From the NCBI RefSeq assembly GCF_000717055.1, contig NZ_JNXI01000036.1, forward strand, positions 1-48,023: a DNA stretch of 48,023 nucleotides, written 5' to 3'. A program made the position numbers and the translations under genes. Shown one piece after another: positions 34,021 through 42,682 of this stretch (position 1 is the first letter of the stretch; each line of letters starts with the position of its first letter). The notes beneath the pieces are model-generated. The model ran no database searches and had not been told where the DNA came from. It saw only the letters and a list, made by a program, of their open reading frames with translations. The DNA is from Streptomyces iakyrus. GTDB lineage: Bacteria; Actinomycetota; Actinomycetes; Streptomycetales; Streptomycetaceae.

Positions 34021-34785
34021 ATGAACGACCTCTCCCCCACCCCGCTCGCCGGCCGCACCGCACTGGTCACCGGAGGCTCCGGCGGCATCGGAACGGCCGT
34101 CGCCCTGCGACTGGCGGACGCCGGAGCCCGAATCGCTCTCGTCTACGGCAGCCACGGCGAGGACGCCGAGAACACCGCCACGCGGATCAACGCGCTCCAC
34201 GGCTCCGGCCGGGCGGTCACGCTCCAGGCGGACCTGTTCGAGGCGACAGCAGCCGCCGAGCTGGTCGACCGGACCTCCCGGGCACTCGGCCCCGTCGACC
34301 TCCTCATCGCGGGAGCGGGCACCGGAAAGCAGCTGGCCTGGACCGACATCGACGTCGACACCTGGGACGCCACCATGGCCGTCAACGTGCGCGCGCCCTT
34401 CCTCATGGCTCAGGCCGCCCTTCCCGGCATGGTCGAGCGCGGCTGGGGCCGGATCCTGTTCATCTCGTCGATCGCGGCCCTCAACGGCGGCATCATCGGC
34501 CCCCACTACGCCGCCAGCAAGGCAGCCCTGCACGGACTGACCCACTCCCTGGCGGCCGGTGTCGCCGCCGCCGGCGTCACCGTCAACGCCCTCGCTCCCG
34601 CCCTCGTCGGAGGCACCCGGATCCTGCCCGCCGACGCCGGCGAGGGCGGGAATCTGCCCGCACCCATCCCGGTCGGACGCCTCGGCACACCCGACGAAGT
34701 CGCCACCATGGCCGCCTCCATGGTCACCAACGGCTACCTGACCAACAAGGTGATCACTCTCGACGGCGGCCTGTACCCCCGCTGA
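34021..34785 (+). CDS. SDR family oxidoreductase (FabG-like)
   Basis: This 254-residue classical SDR has TGGSGGIG at residues about 16-23, a Ser in FISSIAAL, HYAASK for Tyr-x3-Lys and a C-terminal NKVITLDGG. The usual NNAG is AGAG here. It follows the frameshifted NTF2-like gene and precedes a decayed region, so its operon context is lost. Substrate unknown. Confidence 0.85.
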   Translation: MNDLSPTPLAGRTALVTGGSGGIGTAVALRLADAGARIALVYGSHGEDAENTATRINALHGSGRAVTLQADLFEATAAAELVDRTSRALGPVDLLIAGAGTGKQLAWTDIDVDTWDATMAVNVRAPFLMAQAALPGMVERGWGRILFISSIAALNGGIIGPHYAASKAALHGLTHSLAAGVAAAGVTVNALAPALVGGTRILPADAGEGGNLPAPIPVGRLGTPDEVATMAASMVTNGYLTNKVITLDGGLYPR

Positions 34786-34939
34786 GCGCAGGGCCTCCTT
34801 CGCGGACCGCTGTCCCCACACCTCAAACAATCGCATGCCGATCACTCCGATCGCTCGCATGAGCATCCAGAGTGGGAACCACCATGTGTGATCCAGTCGA
34901 CGTCAGACGCCGACGGGTTCCGGCCGCCTTACAGGAATG

Positions 34940-35928
34940 CGGGCTTACGCGGGTCCGGGATCTCGCCGTCGAGCCGCACCCCTGTACCACGGGCGCTTTC
35001 TGACGCACCGCTTCGCCGCCCCGGCGGCCTCGGCCTGGGCGCCGTCACCAGCCACACGCCCCTGACTGCGGACACCTCCCGCCGCCCGATCAGCGGCCGC
35101 CTGGCGTCGAAGGCGCTCGTGGCCCTGCTCGCCCCGCCGGGCCATCCCCTGTGGACCGGCCCAGGAGCCGGCGTCGGTCGTCGGCCTACCGCGTCCTCGC
35201 CCTGCCCGCCGCCGGGCTGCTGATCCAGCCGACCCGCACCGACGGGATCCTACGGCTGCACAACCACGGCAGTGATCACGTAGGCTCCCGGGCGGCGAAA
35301 CGGCGGCCGACGATCCGCTCTGCGGGCGGCAGGCGTACGCGACGCACACCGGACCGACCGCGGGCGGGATCATCGCGGACAACCACCTGTCCGTCGAGGT
35401 CGGCGGGCGGGGCAGCGTACGGCGGCGCATCCATCCGCTGCGGGGGGGCAGTGACGGCTGGGGCAGGGTCGCCTCCTGGCACCGGCCGGTCTTCACCGCG
35501 AGTCCACCCATGGTGCCGGGACTGCGGGTGGAGAGCGTCACGGTCGCGAGGGGCCCGTACCAACTGCGCGTCCACCGAGTGGTCGGCTCAGCGGCCAACT
35601 CACTTGTCATTCAGACGGGTTGGGCCGCCACCCCCGACGACTCGTCGTCTCGGCGCTGCACGGCTGGGACGACGGCTTCGATTCGCTGCACGCCCCGCAG
35701 GGCACGGCCGACGCCCGGCGGGCCTCAATGCCCCGGCGCGCCGGGCAAGCCGGAAAAGCCACCGCGCAGGTCAGTCTGGCCGCCCTGACCGCCGGGCCAG
35801 TGCCCTTGCAGGCCCAGACGGTCACCGAACTCGCCGTGGGTATTGACCGATTACGGCTGACCTGGGCGCTGGGCCAGGCTCGATCAGTGATCAGGCTCGG
35901 ACCGGCGGCCGTCTGCCTGCTGGAGTGA
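34940..35928 (+). pseudogene. Decayed DUF2264-family gene with several frameshifts
   Basis: Three frames on the plus strand together give fragments of a DUF2264 protein in the right order: PLYHGRFLTHRFA near 34980; GAVTSHTPLTADTSRR and SKALVALLAPPGHPLWT near 35040-35160; then DNHLSVEVGGRGSVRRRIHPL with a long continuation near 35380-35630; and LVVSALHGWDDGFDSLH near 35640-35690. The N-terminal half is absent, and a segment before SKALVALL seems deleted. DUF2264 proteins are about 600 residues, often beside sugar-utilisation genes, with unknown function. No intact product can be made. Confidence 0.65.
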
Positions 35929-36128
35929 TGGTTGCCCTGACCTGTAGGGGCATCGCTTTCAGCGCTGCCGCTCAACCGAGCCCGCCTCACGATTGACGGC
36001 CAGGTCGGGCCCTGGTTGGGCTGGGCTACGGCTCGGTGTCGGCTGCCTGACGGCGGACTTTGGCGGGCTCGGCCAGGAGCAGGGTTGGTGGCGGGGTCCG
36101 CCGAACCGGGCGGGACGCCGCGGCGAGC

Positions 36129-37046
36129 CTACGCGCGGCGGGAGTCCTGACCGGCCATCTTGTCGGGCTGCGGCGGGTCGGTGTCCTTGCCGGCGGTGGC
36201 GGAATGGCGGGTGGACTGGGCGTACCAGCTGGCGAGGATGCGTAGCTTTTCGAGGTCGTCGTCGGTCTTGCCGGCGTAGACGAAGAGGATCTGGTCGGGG
36301 TCGCCGGGCAGGGAGAGGGCCTCGTAGGTGATGTCGAGGCGGCCGACGACGGGGTGGTCGAAGCGTTTGGTGCCCCAGGTGCGTTCGACGACGGTCCGCT
36401 CGGCCCACCAGGTGCGGAACTCGGGGGACACTGAGCGCAGTTCGGCGACGAATGCGGCGATCTGCGGGTCGTTGGGGTTGCGTCCGGCCTCGGCGCGCAG
36501 CACGCCGACGACCTCGGAGGTGACCTGTGCCCAGTCGAGGTAGAGGGAGCGGGCGGCAGGGTCGAGGAGCATCCAGCGCAGCAGGTTGCGCTCGCCGGGC
36601 GGGCGGTGGTTGAACGGGGTGAACAGGGCGTCGAGGAGGTCGTTGGAGGCCAGGACCTCGTTGCGGCGGCCGAGGACGAAGGCGGGCTGGTCGTGCAGTC
36701 CGTTCAGCATCCGCAGCAGAGCGGGCCGCACCTGCTGGGGCGGTGTTTGGTCCTTGCCGCGGCGGGGCTGGGGACGCAGCAGGTCGCGCAGGTACTGGGT
36801 CTCGGCCTGGGTGAGTTGCAGGGCCTCGGCGATGGAGAGGATGACGCCTTCGGAGGCACTGGTGAGCCGTCCCTGCTCCAGGCGGGTGTAGTAGTCCACG
36901 CTGACACCGGCGAGCTGCGCGACCTCTTCGCGGCGCAGGCCAGGTACTCGCCGGCCCGGGTAGTTCGCCAGGCCGACCTGGGAGGGGCGCACCGCGTCGC
37001 GCCGGGTGCGCAGGAACTTCTTGATCTCCTCGGCATTGTTCGCCAT
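36129..37046 (-). CDS. XRE-family regulator with MmyB-like ligand-binding domain
   Basis: This 305-residue protein starts with a Cro/C1-type helix-turn-helix (residues about 10-65; REEVAQLAGVSVDYYTRLEQGR) followed by an MmyB-like PAS-type domain (about 100-270; NDLLDALFTPF, then RFDHPVVGRLDITYEALSLPGDPDQILFVY). In Streptomyces such genes commonly lie back-to-back with an SDR gene, as here (287-bp gap to 37334), and are thought to control it. MmyB-like domains can bind fatty acids. The ATG at 37046 lacks a clear Shine-Dalgarno sequence; the longer frame upstream has no domain content. Confidence 0.86.
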   Translation of the reverse strand: MANNAEEIKKFLRTRRDAVRPSQVGLANYPGRRVPGLRREEVAQLAGVSVDYYTRLEQGRLTSASEGVILSIAEALQLTQAETQYLRDLLRPQPRRGKDQTPPQQVRPALLRMLNGLHDQPAFVLGRRNEVLASNDLLDALFTPFNHRPPGERNLLRWMLLDPAARSLYLDWAQVTSEVVGVLRAEAGRNPNDPQIAAFVAELRSVSPEFRTWWAERTVVERTWGTKRFDHPVVGRLDITYEALSLPGDPDQILFVYAGKTDDDLEKLRILASWYAQSTRHSATAGKDTDPPQPDKMAGQDSRRA

Positions 37047-37333
37047 GGAGACCAGTGTTCCCCGGCCTGCGGCCGGGATCCACTGGCGTGGGGGGGAAGG
37101 TCTTTCCCCGGCAGCAATGGCCCCCGCTAGTGGCTTGGCCTGCTGCTTTTCGGCGTGCATGAATGGTGGGGCGGCCATCGCAGTGACCTTCAAAGGGTCC
37201 GCGGCCCGCCTGCCGTGTGCGTGACACCGGCCGGGGTGGGCGCCGCAGTTCCCCGTACGCAGCACCCCCTGCCGGCGTCACCCGTCGTCGGTCGCCTGGG
37301 AGGGGTGCGCCCGATCTGAGGAAGATCCGTATC

Positions 37334-38188
37334 GTGACTGTCTCGCAGAAGGTCTGGTTCATCACCGGCTGCTCGACCGGCTTCGGCCGCGCCCTGGCCC
37401 AGGAGGTCCTCGCCGCCGGCCACAAGGCGGTCGTCACCGCCCGCAACGTCGCTCAGGTCAAGGATCTTGTCGAAGGCAACGGCCAGGCGCTCGCCCTGCC
37501 CCTCGACGTCACCGACGCCACCCAGGTCAGGGAGGCCGTCGCGGCTGCCGAGCAGCACTTCGGCGGCATCGATGTGCTCGTCAACAACGCTGGCATCGGC
37601 TACTTCGCCGCCGTGGAGGAGAGCACTGATGAGGAGATCCGCCGGATCTTCGACATCAACGTCTTCGGCCTGTCCGACGTCACCCGGGCCGTCCTGCCGG
37701 GGATGCGGGCTCGCCGCTCGGGCACGATCGTGAATTTCTCCTCCATCGGAGGACTGCGCGCCTTCCCCGCCGTCGGCTACTACGCCGCCACCAAGTTCGC
37801 CGTCGAGGGCCTGACCGACGCCCTGCGTCAGGAGGTCGCCCCGCTGGGCATCACCACGCTGCTCGTCGAGCCCGGCCCGTTCCGCACCGACTGGGCCGGC
37901 CGTTCCGCAGGCGAGACGCTGCCCGAGCGGGAGATCGCCGACTACGCCGACACGGTGGGCGCGCAGCGTGCCGCGTTCCGCGCGGACACCGGCAAGGAGC
38001 CCGGCGACCCCCACGCCGCCGCCCGCGCGATCATCACCGCCCTCGCCGCCGACACCCACCCCCAGCGCCTGCCGCTGGGTGCCCCGGCGTACAGCATGGC
38101 GATCGAGCAGCTGGAGTCGATGCTCGCCGAGATCCGCGCGAACGAGGCACTGACGAAGTCGGCCGACTTCGACGCCCCCGCCGCCTGA
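37334..38188 (+). CDS. SDR family oxidoreductase
   Basis: This 284-residue SDR has TGCSTGFG at residues about 11-18, NNAG near 86, a Ser in NFSSIGGL and YYAATK for Tyr-x3-Lys. The long C-terminal tail (about 235-284) matches the 'oxidoreductase' branch often found beside XRE regulators. The start is GTG at 37334. The tail segment AAARAIITALAADTHPQR and LESMLAEIR reappears, diverged, in the small ORF at 38302. It leads a plus-strand series of five genes and is probably controlled by the divergent XRE protein. Confidence 0.85.
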   Translation: MTVSQKVWFITGCSTGFGRALAQEVLAAGHKAVVTARNVAQVKDLVEGNGQALALPLDVTDATQVREAVAAAEQHFGGIDVLVNNAGIGYFAAVEESTDEEIRRIFDINVFGLSDVTRAVLPGMRARRSGTIVNFSSIGGLRAFPAVGYYAATKFAVEGLTDALRQEVAPLGITTLLVEPGPFRTDWAGRSAGETLPEREIADYADTVGAQRAAFRADTGKEPGDPHAAARAIITALAADTHPQRLPLGAPAYSMAIEQLESMLAEIRANEALTKSADFDAPAA

Positions 38189-38205
38189 GCGTGCGTAAGG
38201 CGCCG

Positions 38206-38247
38206 CCGGCCGGTGACGGCGCCGTACTACGGCCTGTCACCGGCCGG
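38206..38247. terminator. Hairpin between the SDR and the small ORF
   Basis: Twelve-bp arms CCGGCCGGTGAC / GTCACCGGCCGG around an 18-nt loop, 17 bp after the SDR stop. It could end or attenuate transcription toward the downstream genes. Confidence 0.6.
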
Positions 38248-38301
38248 TGGCGCCCCGGCGGTCGCGCTGCCTCACCCGAAGCACTCAGGAAAGCCCGACC
38301 G

Positions 38302-38505
38302 ATGAGCACGCACGCCACCCCGTACCGCGAGAGCCTGCAGGCCGCGGCCCGCACGGTGATCACCATGCTGGCGGGCGTGACGGACCCCCAGCGTTTTCTC
38401 CGGCACTCCCGGCTCCTGGACACGGCAGTAAAGGAGCTGGAGGCGATGCTCACCGGCCCCCGCTCCGTCGCGGCAGGCCCGGAGCCGGACCGTCGCACCG
38501 CTTGA
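38302..38505 (+). CDS. Small protein resembling the C-terminal tail of the upstream SDR
   Basis: A 67-residue ORF with AGGAAAG upstream of the ATG. Residues about 14-55 (AAARTVITMLAGVTDPQR and, after a gap, KELEAMLTGPR) align in order with the last 60 residues of the 37334 SDR. It has no Rossmann fold of its own. Tandem duplication followed by loss of the catalytic part is the simplest explanation. It could act as a helical oligomerisation piece or be a remnant. Function unknown. Confidence 0.55.
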   Translation: MSTHATPYRESLQAAARTVITMLAGVTDPQRFLRHSRLLDTAVKELEAMLTGPRSVAAGPEPDRRTA

Positions 38506-38585
38506 CCCGAGCTGCCCGCCCCACGGCGGCCGGCCCGCAGCGGCGGCGGCCCTTCCACCCCCCCTACGACGAAAGGCGCTCCAGG

Positions 38586-39530
38586 ATGAACACACACACC
38601 ACAGCGGCCACCGCCACCGGGCACGGCAGTGTCCGGATCAGCCACGGACGTGCCTGGATCGACCAGGACGCCGGGGTCCGTATCGGCTACACCCTCGCCG
38701 AACCGTCCCCTCTGCCCGGGGACGAGGCGCCGAAGACGGTGGTTCTCATCCACGGCGCCCCACAGACCCGGCACGCCTGGCGCAAGGTCCTCGCCCCGCT
38801 CGCGCAGGCCGGCTACCGCGTCATCGCCCCCGACTACCGCGGCGCCGGGGCGTCGACCAAGCCCCGCGACGGCTACGACAAGTGGACGATGGCCGCAGAC
38901 CTGCACACCCTCGTCCACGACCACCTCGGCGTCCAGGGGCCCGTCTCCGTGGTCGGCCACGACCTCGGCTCGATGCTGGCGTTCGGCTACGCCCTGCGCT
39001 ACCGCGACGACGTCGTCAGCCTCACCACCATGGAGGCACCGCTGCCCGGCACGGACTACTACGAGCAGCGCAAGGTCGCCAAGAGCGCCTGGCACTTCGA
39101 CTTCCACGCCAACCCCGACATCGCCGTCCACCTCACCCACGGCCGGGAACGCTGGTACATCACGCGGTTCTTCGACGATCTGACCTACCAGCCCGACGCG
39201 ATCACGGACGCCGATGTGGACGTCTACGCGCGCGCCTTCCAGGCTCCCGGCGCCATGCGCGCCCTGTGCGAGATCTACCGGGAACTGGACCACGACGCCC
39301 GGATCCACCGCGACGCCGTCGCCTTTGACGGCAAGCTCACCGTTCCCGTGCTCGCCTCCGGTGGCGCCGCCCAGGCACTGGCCGCCAACTACCAGGGCAT
39401 GTGCGAGGAGATCGCCCACCACGTCACCGGCCACCTCGTCGAGGACGCCGGCCACTGGGTGCCCGAGGAGAACCCGGAGGGGTTCGTGCGCATGTTCCTC
39501 GACTTCGACCACCGCGCCCGCACCGCCTGA
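38586..39530 (+). CDS. Alpha/beta hydrolase, epoxide-hydrolase/dehalogenase type
   Basis: This 314-residue alpha/beta hydrolase has the oxyanion motif HGAPQTRHAW, a nucleophile elbow GHDLGS with Asp rather than Ser, and a C-terminal His in AGHWVPEENP. An Asp nucleophile points to epoxide hydrolase or haloalkane/haloacetate dehalogenase chemistry. The HG-x-P motif and the cap region with RWYITRFF fit soluble epoxide hydrolases better. GAAAGG lies upstream. It sits between SDR genes in one direction, so the products probably act on one pathway; the substrate is not evident. Confidence 0.84.
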   Translation: MNTHTTAATATGHGSVRISHGRAWIDQDAGVRIGYTLAEPSPLPGDEAPKTVVLIHGAPQTRHAWRKVLAPLAQAGYRVIAPDYRGAGASTKPRDGYDKWTMAADLHTLVHDHLGVQGPVSVVGHDLGSMLAFGYALRYRDDVVSLTTMEAPLPGTDYYEQRKVAKSAWHFDFHANPDIAVHLTHGRERWYITRFFDDLTYQPDAITDADVDVYARAFQAPGAMRALCEIYRELDHDARIHRDAVAFDGKLTVPVLASGGAAQALAANYQGMCEEIAHHVTGHLVEDAGHWVPEENPEGFVRMFLDFDHRARTA

Positions 39531-39559
39531 ACACCGCTCTGTGTAAGGAGAGAGCCACC

Positions 39560-40318
39560 ATGTCTGACAGCCATGACAACCACCTCCAGGGCCGCGTCAG
39601 CGTCATCACCGGCGCCTCCTCCGGCATCGGCGCGGCCACCGCCCGGGCCCTGGCCGCGCGCGGCGTCCGCGTCGTCCTCGCCGCCCGCAACGCCGACAAG
39701 CTCAACACCCTGGTCACCGAGATTCGCGACGCCGGCGGCACCGCGACCGCCCGCACCACCGACGTCACCCGCCTGGACGACGTCGAGGGCCTGATGGAGT
39801 TCGCCGCCGGCGAGTACGGCCCCGTCGACCACCTGGTCAACAACGCCGGCCTGATGCTCTTCTCCAAGTGGTCCGACCGTGCCGTCGACGACTGGGACAA
39901 GATGATCGACACCAACCTCCGCGGCTACCTGCACGCCATCAGCGCCGTCCTGCCCGGCATGATCGCCCGCCAGTCCGGCCACATCCTCAACCTCAGCTCG
40001 GTGGCCGGCATCCGCGTCGGGAACGCCAGCGGCGTCTACAGCGCCACCAAGTTCTTCATCCGCGGCATCACCGACAGCCTCCGCCAGGAAGTCGGCGTCA
40101 CCCACGGCATCCAGGTCTCCATGATCAGCCCCGGTGTCATCGACACCGGCTGGGCCGACAAGGTCTCCAACGCCGAGGGCAAACAGATCGCCCAGGACCT
40201 CAACGAGGGCGCCATCCACCCCGACCGGGTGGCCGACGCCGTCGTCTACGCCCTCGACCAGCCCGCCGACATCACCGTCAACGACATCGTCATCCACCCC
40301 ACCCGCCAGGACTGGTAA
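39560..40318 (+). CDS. SDR family oxidoreductase
   Basis: This 252-residue classical SDR has TGASSGIG at residues about 18-25, NNAG near 95, LNLSSVAG, and YSATK for Tyr-x3-Lys. AAGGAG stands 9 nt before the ATG. It is 29 bp after the hydrolase gene, so they are co-transcribed. The end (DITVNDIVIHPTRQDW) is typical of the YdfG-like serine/3-hydroxy acid dehydrogenase group. Substrate unknown. Confidence 0.87.
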   Translation: MSDSHDNHLQGRVSVITGASSGIGAATARALAARGVRVVLAARNADKLNTLVTEIRDAGGTATARTTDVTRLDDVEGLMEFAAGEYGPVDHLVNNAGLMLFSKWSDRAVDDWDKMIDTNLRGYLHAISAVLPGMIARQSGHILNLSSVAGIRVGNASGVYSATKFFIRGITDSLRQEVGVTHGIQVSMISPGVIDTGWADKVSNAEGKQIAQDLNEGAIHPDRVADAVVYALDQPADITVNDIVIHPTRQDW

Positions 40319-40405
40319 GCCCGCCCCCAGCCCCGCACAGACCCCGACGCGGCCGGCCACCAGCAGCACCGAACGACCGCCCGCACACTGGAAAAGGAGC
40401 ACCTC

Positions 40406-41203
40406 ATGAGCAGCACCGCCTCCCCCCGCCCCCTCGCCCTGTTGACCGGGGCCTCCGCGGGCATCGGCCACGAACTCGCCAAGCTGTTCGCCGTCAATGG
40501 CTTCGACCTGATCGCCACCGGCCGCAGCGAGCAGACCGACCAGGCAGCCGCCGACCTCGCACGGCACGGCGCCCACGTCACCCCCGTACGCGCCGACCTC
40601 TCCCAGAGCGAGGGCGTCGAGACGGTGTGGAGGGCGGTGGAGCAGGCCGGACGGCCGCTGGAGGCCGCGGTCCTCAACGCCGGCCGCAGCATCGGCGGCG
40701 CCTTCCTCGACACCGACCTCGACGACGAACTCTCCCTCATCCAGCTGAACGTGGCCTCCGTCGTCCACCTGGCCAAGCACGTCGCCCGGCACATGGCCGG
40801 CAACGGCCGCGGCCGCATCCTGATCACCTCGTCGCTGTCGGCGACCCTGCCCACCCCCTACGAGACCGTCTACGGGCCCTCCCGCGCCTTCACCCGCATG
40901 TTCGCCCTCGGACTGCGCGAGGAACTCAAGGAGCACGGTGTCTCCGTCACGTGCCTCATGCCCGGCGCCACCGACAGCGACTTCCACGCCCGCGCCGGCA
41001 TGAACAACACCGCCTTCGGCCCCGGCATGAAGAAGAACAGCCGCAAGGAAGTCGCCCGCCAGGGCTTCCTCGCCCTGATGAACGGACGCGCCGAGGTCGT
41101 CGGCGGCGACGCCGCCACCAAGCGCACCGCCATCGAACACCGCTTCCTGCCCGAGACCTACAAGGCCGCCCGCCACGCCACCAAGGCCAAGCCGCGCCAT
41201 TGA
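40406..41203 (+). CDS. SDR family protein with Arg replacing the catalytic Lys
   Basis: This 265-residue SDR has TGASAGIG at residues about 14-21, LNAG near 91, and ITSSLSA. The active-site motif reads YGPSR instead of Tyr-x3-Lys, so the catalytic lysine is replaced by arginine. The rest of the fold (MPGATDSDFHARAGM and the C-terminal segment) is complete. AAAAGGAG is 8 nt before the ATG. It is the last gene of the series; the IS6-type element begins 42 bp after its stop. Activity may be altered but is not excluded. Confidence 0.83.
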   Translation: MSSTASPRPLALLTGASAGIGHELAKLFAVNGFDLIATGRSEQTDQAAADLARHGAHVTPVRADLSQSEGVETVWRAVEQAGRPLEAAVLNAGRSIGGAFLDTDLDDELSLIQLNVASVVHLAKHVARHMAGNGRGRILITSSLSATLPTPYETVYGPSRAFTRMFALGLREELKEHGVSVTCLMPGATDSDFHARAGMNNTAFGPGMKKNSRKEVARQGFLALMNGRAEVVGGDAATKRTAIEHRFLPETYKAARHATKAKPRH

Positions 41204-41245
41204 ACAGCAGGGCGGCCATGAAGCCCGTGGCCCGGGGTGTCACGA

Positions 41246-42105
41246 GGGCACTGTCACGTTGGTTGATCGGGTGGGATGCTGTCCGGGTTGATCATGGTGG
41301 GGGGACAGTCCGTGGGGAGTGCATCGCCGTCGTACAGGGGTCACCGGTACCCGGCCGAGGTGATCTCGCACTGCGTGTGGCTGTACCACCGATTCGCGCT
41401 CAGCTTCCGTGAGGTCGAGGAGCTGATGCTCGAGCGCGGCGTCATCGTCTCCTACGAGACCATCCGCCGCTGGTGCGCCAAGTTCGGCCAGGCCTACGCG
41501 AACGGACTACGCCGTCGCCGGCCCCGGAGCGGCGACAAGTGGCACCTGGACGAGGTCTTCGTCAAGATCAACGGTGAGCTGAAGTACTTGTGGCGGGCCG
41601 TCGACCAGGATGGCAACGTACTCGACATCCTCGTACAAAACCGGCGGGACAAGGCCGCCGCCAGGCGCTTCTTCCGCCGTCTGATGAAGGGGACCCGCAT
41701 GGTGCCGCGGGTGGTCGTCACCGACAAGCTCCGCTCCTACGGCGCGGCCCACCGCGAGGTCATGCCCTGCGTCGAGCACCGGCAGTCGAAGTACCTGAAC
41801 AACCGAGCGGAGAACAGCCACCAGCCAACGAGGCAGCGCGAACGGGCGATGAAAGGCTTCCGCTCCGTGGGCGGCGCACAGCGTTTCTGTCCGCTTTCAG
41901 CGGCATCTCGCCCAACTTCCGGCCCGGCCGCCATCTGATCCCCGCACCGACTATCGAGCCGAGATGACCGTCCGCTTCGCGATCTGGGAGCAGATCACCG
42001 GCGTCGCCGGCCTACCCACCGCGCCGTGAGCACACAGCCCGAACCCGACTCCACCACGCCCCGGCACACCGTCAGACACCCCCACCCAACAACGTGACAA
42101 CGCCC
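41246..42105 (+). mobile_element. IS6-family insertion sequence (about 860 bp), defective
   Basis: Bounded by imperfect 20-bp inverted repeats: GGGCACTGTCACGTTGGTTG at 41246-41265 and the complement of GGGCGTTGTCACGTTGTTGG at 42086-42105 (16 of 20 match). Size fits IS6. The flanking octamers (TGTCACGA left, CCGCCGGT right) differ, so no target duplication is visible. The transposase is frameshifted, so movement would need a helper copy. Confidence 0.75.
41276..42029 (+). pseudogene. IS6-family DDE transposase with two frameshifts
   Basis: The product keeps the IS6 N-terminus (PSYRGHRYPAEVISHCVWLY), the HTH segment with YETIRRWC, and the DDE residues in WHLDEVFVKI, VVTDKLRSYG and the Glu of NNRAENSHQPTRQRE. 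Near 41884 one base is lost, so AQRFLSAFSGISPNFRP moves to another frame. Near 41950 a second loss shifts the end, which reads DYRAEMTVRFAIWEQITG to the stop at 42027-42029. The biological start is probably the GTG at 41312, which gives the usual VGSASPSYRG beginning. Confidence 0.85.
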
Positions 42106-42267
42106 CCGCCGGTTGTGGCGCATCACCTGGTGTGACGCGTGGTGCCGTAAATGTTGCCGCCTGTCGGGGAAGTGGTTTTTGGGAAAGTGGCGCGGCCGGA
42201 TCGGCGGTTCTGGTAGTTCTGGGCTTCACATGGTGGCCGACGGGTCGCCGTACGAGGGGGGGATGTC

Positions 42268-42648
42268 ATGTCGAGGAGTTGGACAAGAGCGGTGCTGACC
42301 GTTGCCGTGCTCGTCATCGTCTCAACGCCGCTGGTGTGGCTGCTGGGCAGTCCGGACGCGGGGCAGCTGACCGGTGCGTCCGTGCAGGCGGCCACTGGCG
42401 TGGCGGCGTTGGTGTGGGCTCTGTTCCAACGGGCGACGGACGGATTCGGATCCGCGCGGCGCTCCCGGGATCTGAGCGTCGCGGTGGCGACGGGACGGGC
42501 AGAGGTCGAGGACGGCGGTATCGCCTCCACCGGTGTGCGTCGACCGGCCGGTACACCGGGTGGATCGGCGCGGGCCGAGCGGACCGGCGACGCCGTGGCA
42601 CGGGGTGAGGGCAGCCGTGCCAGCACCGGGGTCGACTTCGGCGAGTAG
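42268..42648 (+). CDS. Small two-helix membrane protein with repeated Gly/Ala/Thr motif
   Basis: This 126-residue protein has two hydrophobic helices (residues about 7-26 and 38-54) and a cytoplasm-compatible tail. The tail holds two related units: ATGRAEVEDGGIASTGVRRP (74-93) and RTGDAVARGEGSRASTG (105-121). The next gene's product carries two matching units in the same order near its N-terminus. Effector-like membrane proteins with a C-terminal motif shared with the N-terminus of a neighbouring NLR-type protein are the described layout of bacterial amyloid signalling pairs. A membrane-acting effector is inferred, not shown. A G-rich Shine-Dalgarno sequence precedes the ATG, and the partner begins 34 bp after the stop. 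Confidence 0.72.
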   Translation: MSRSWTRAVLTVAVLVIVSTPLVWLLGSPDAGQLTGASVQAATGVAALVWALFQRATDGFGSARRSRDLSVAVATGRAEVEDGGIASTGVRRPAGTPGGSARAERTGDAVARGEGSRASTGVDFGE

Positions 42649-42682
42649 GCCGGGCCGAGGACGGGCGCGAGGGGGGAAAGAC

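Noticed and set aside
34945..35610. Minus-strand 221-residue frame in the decayed region
   Set aside because: The DUF2264 fragments lie on the plus strand; this frame is Arg/Ala-rich without family features.
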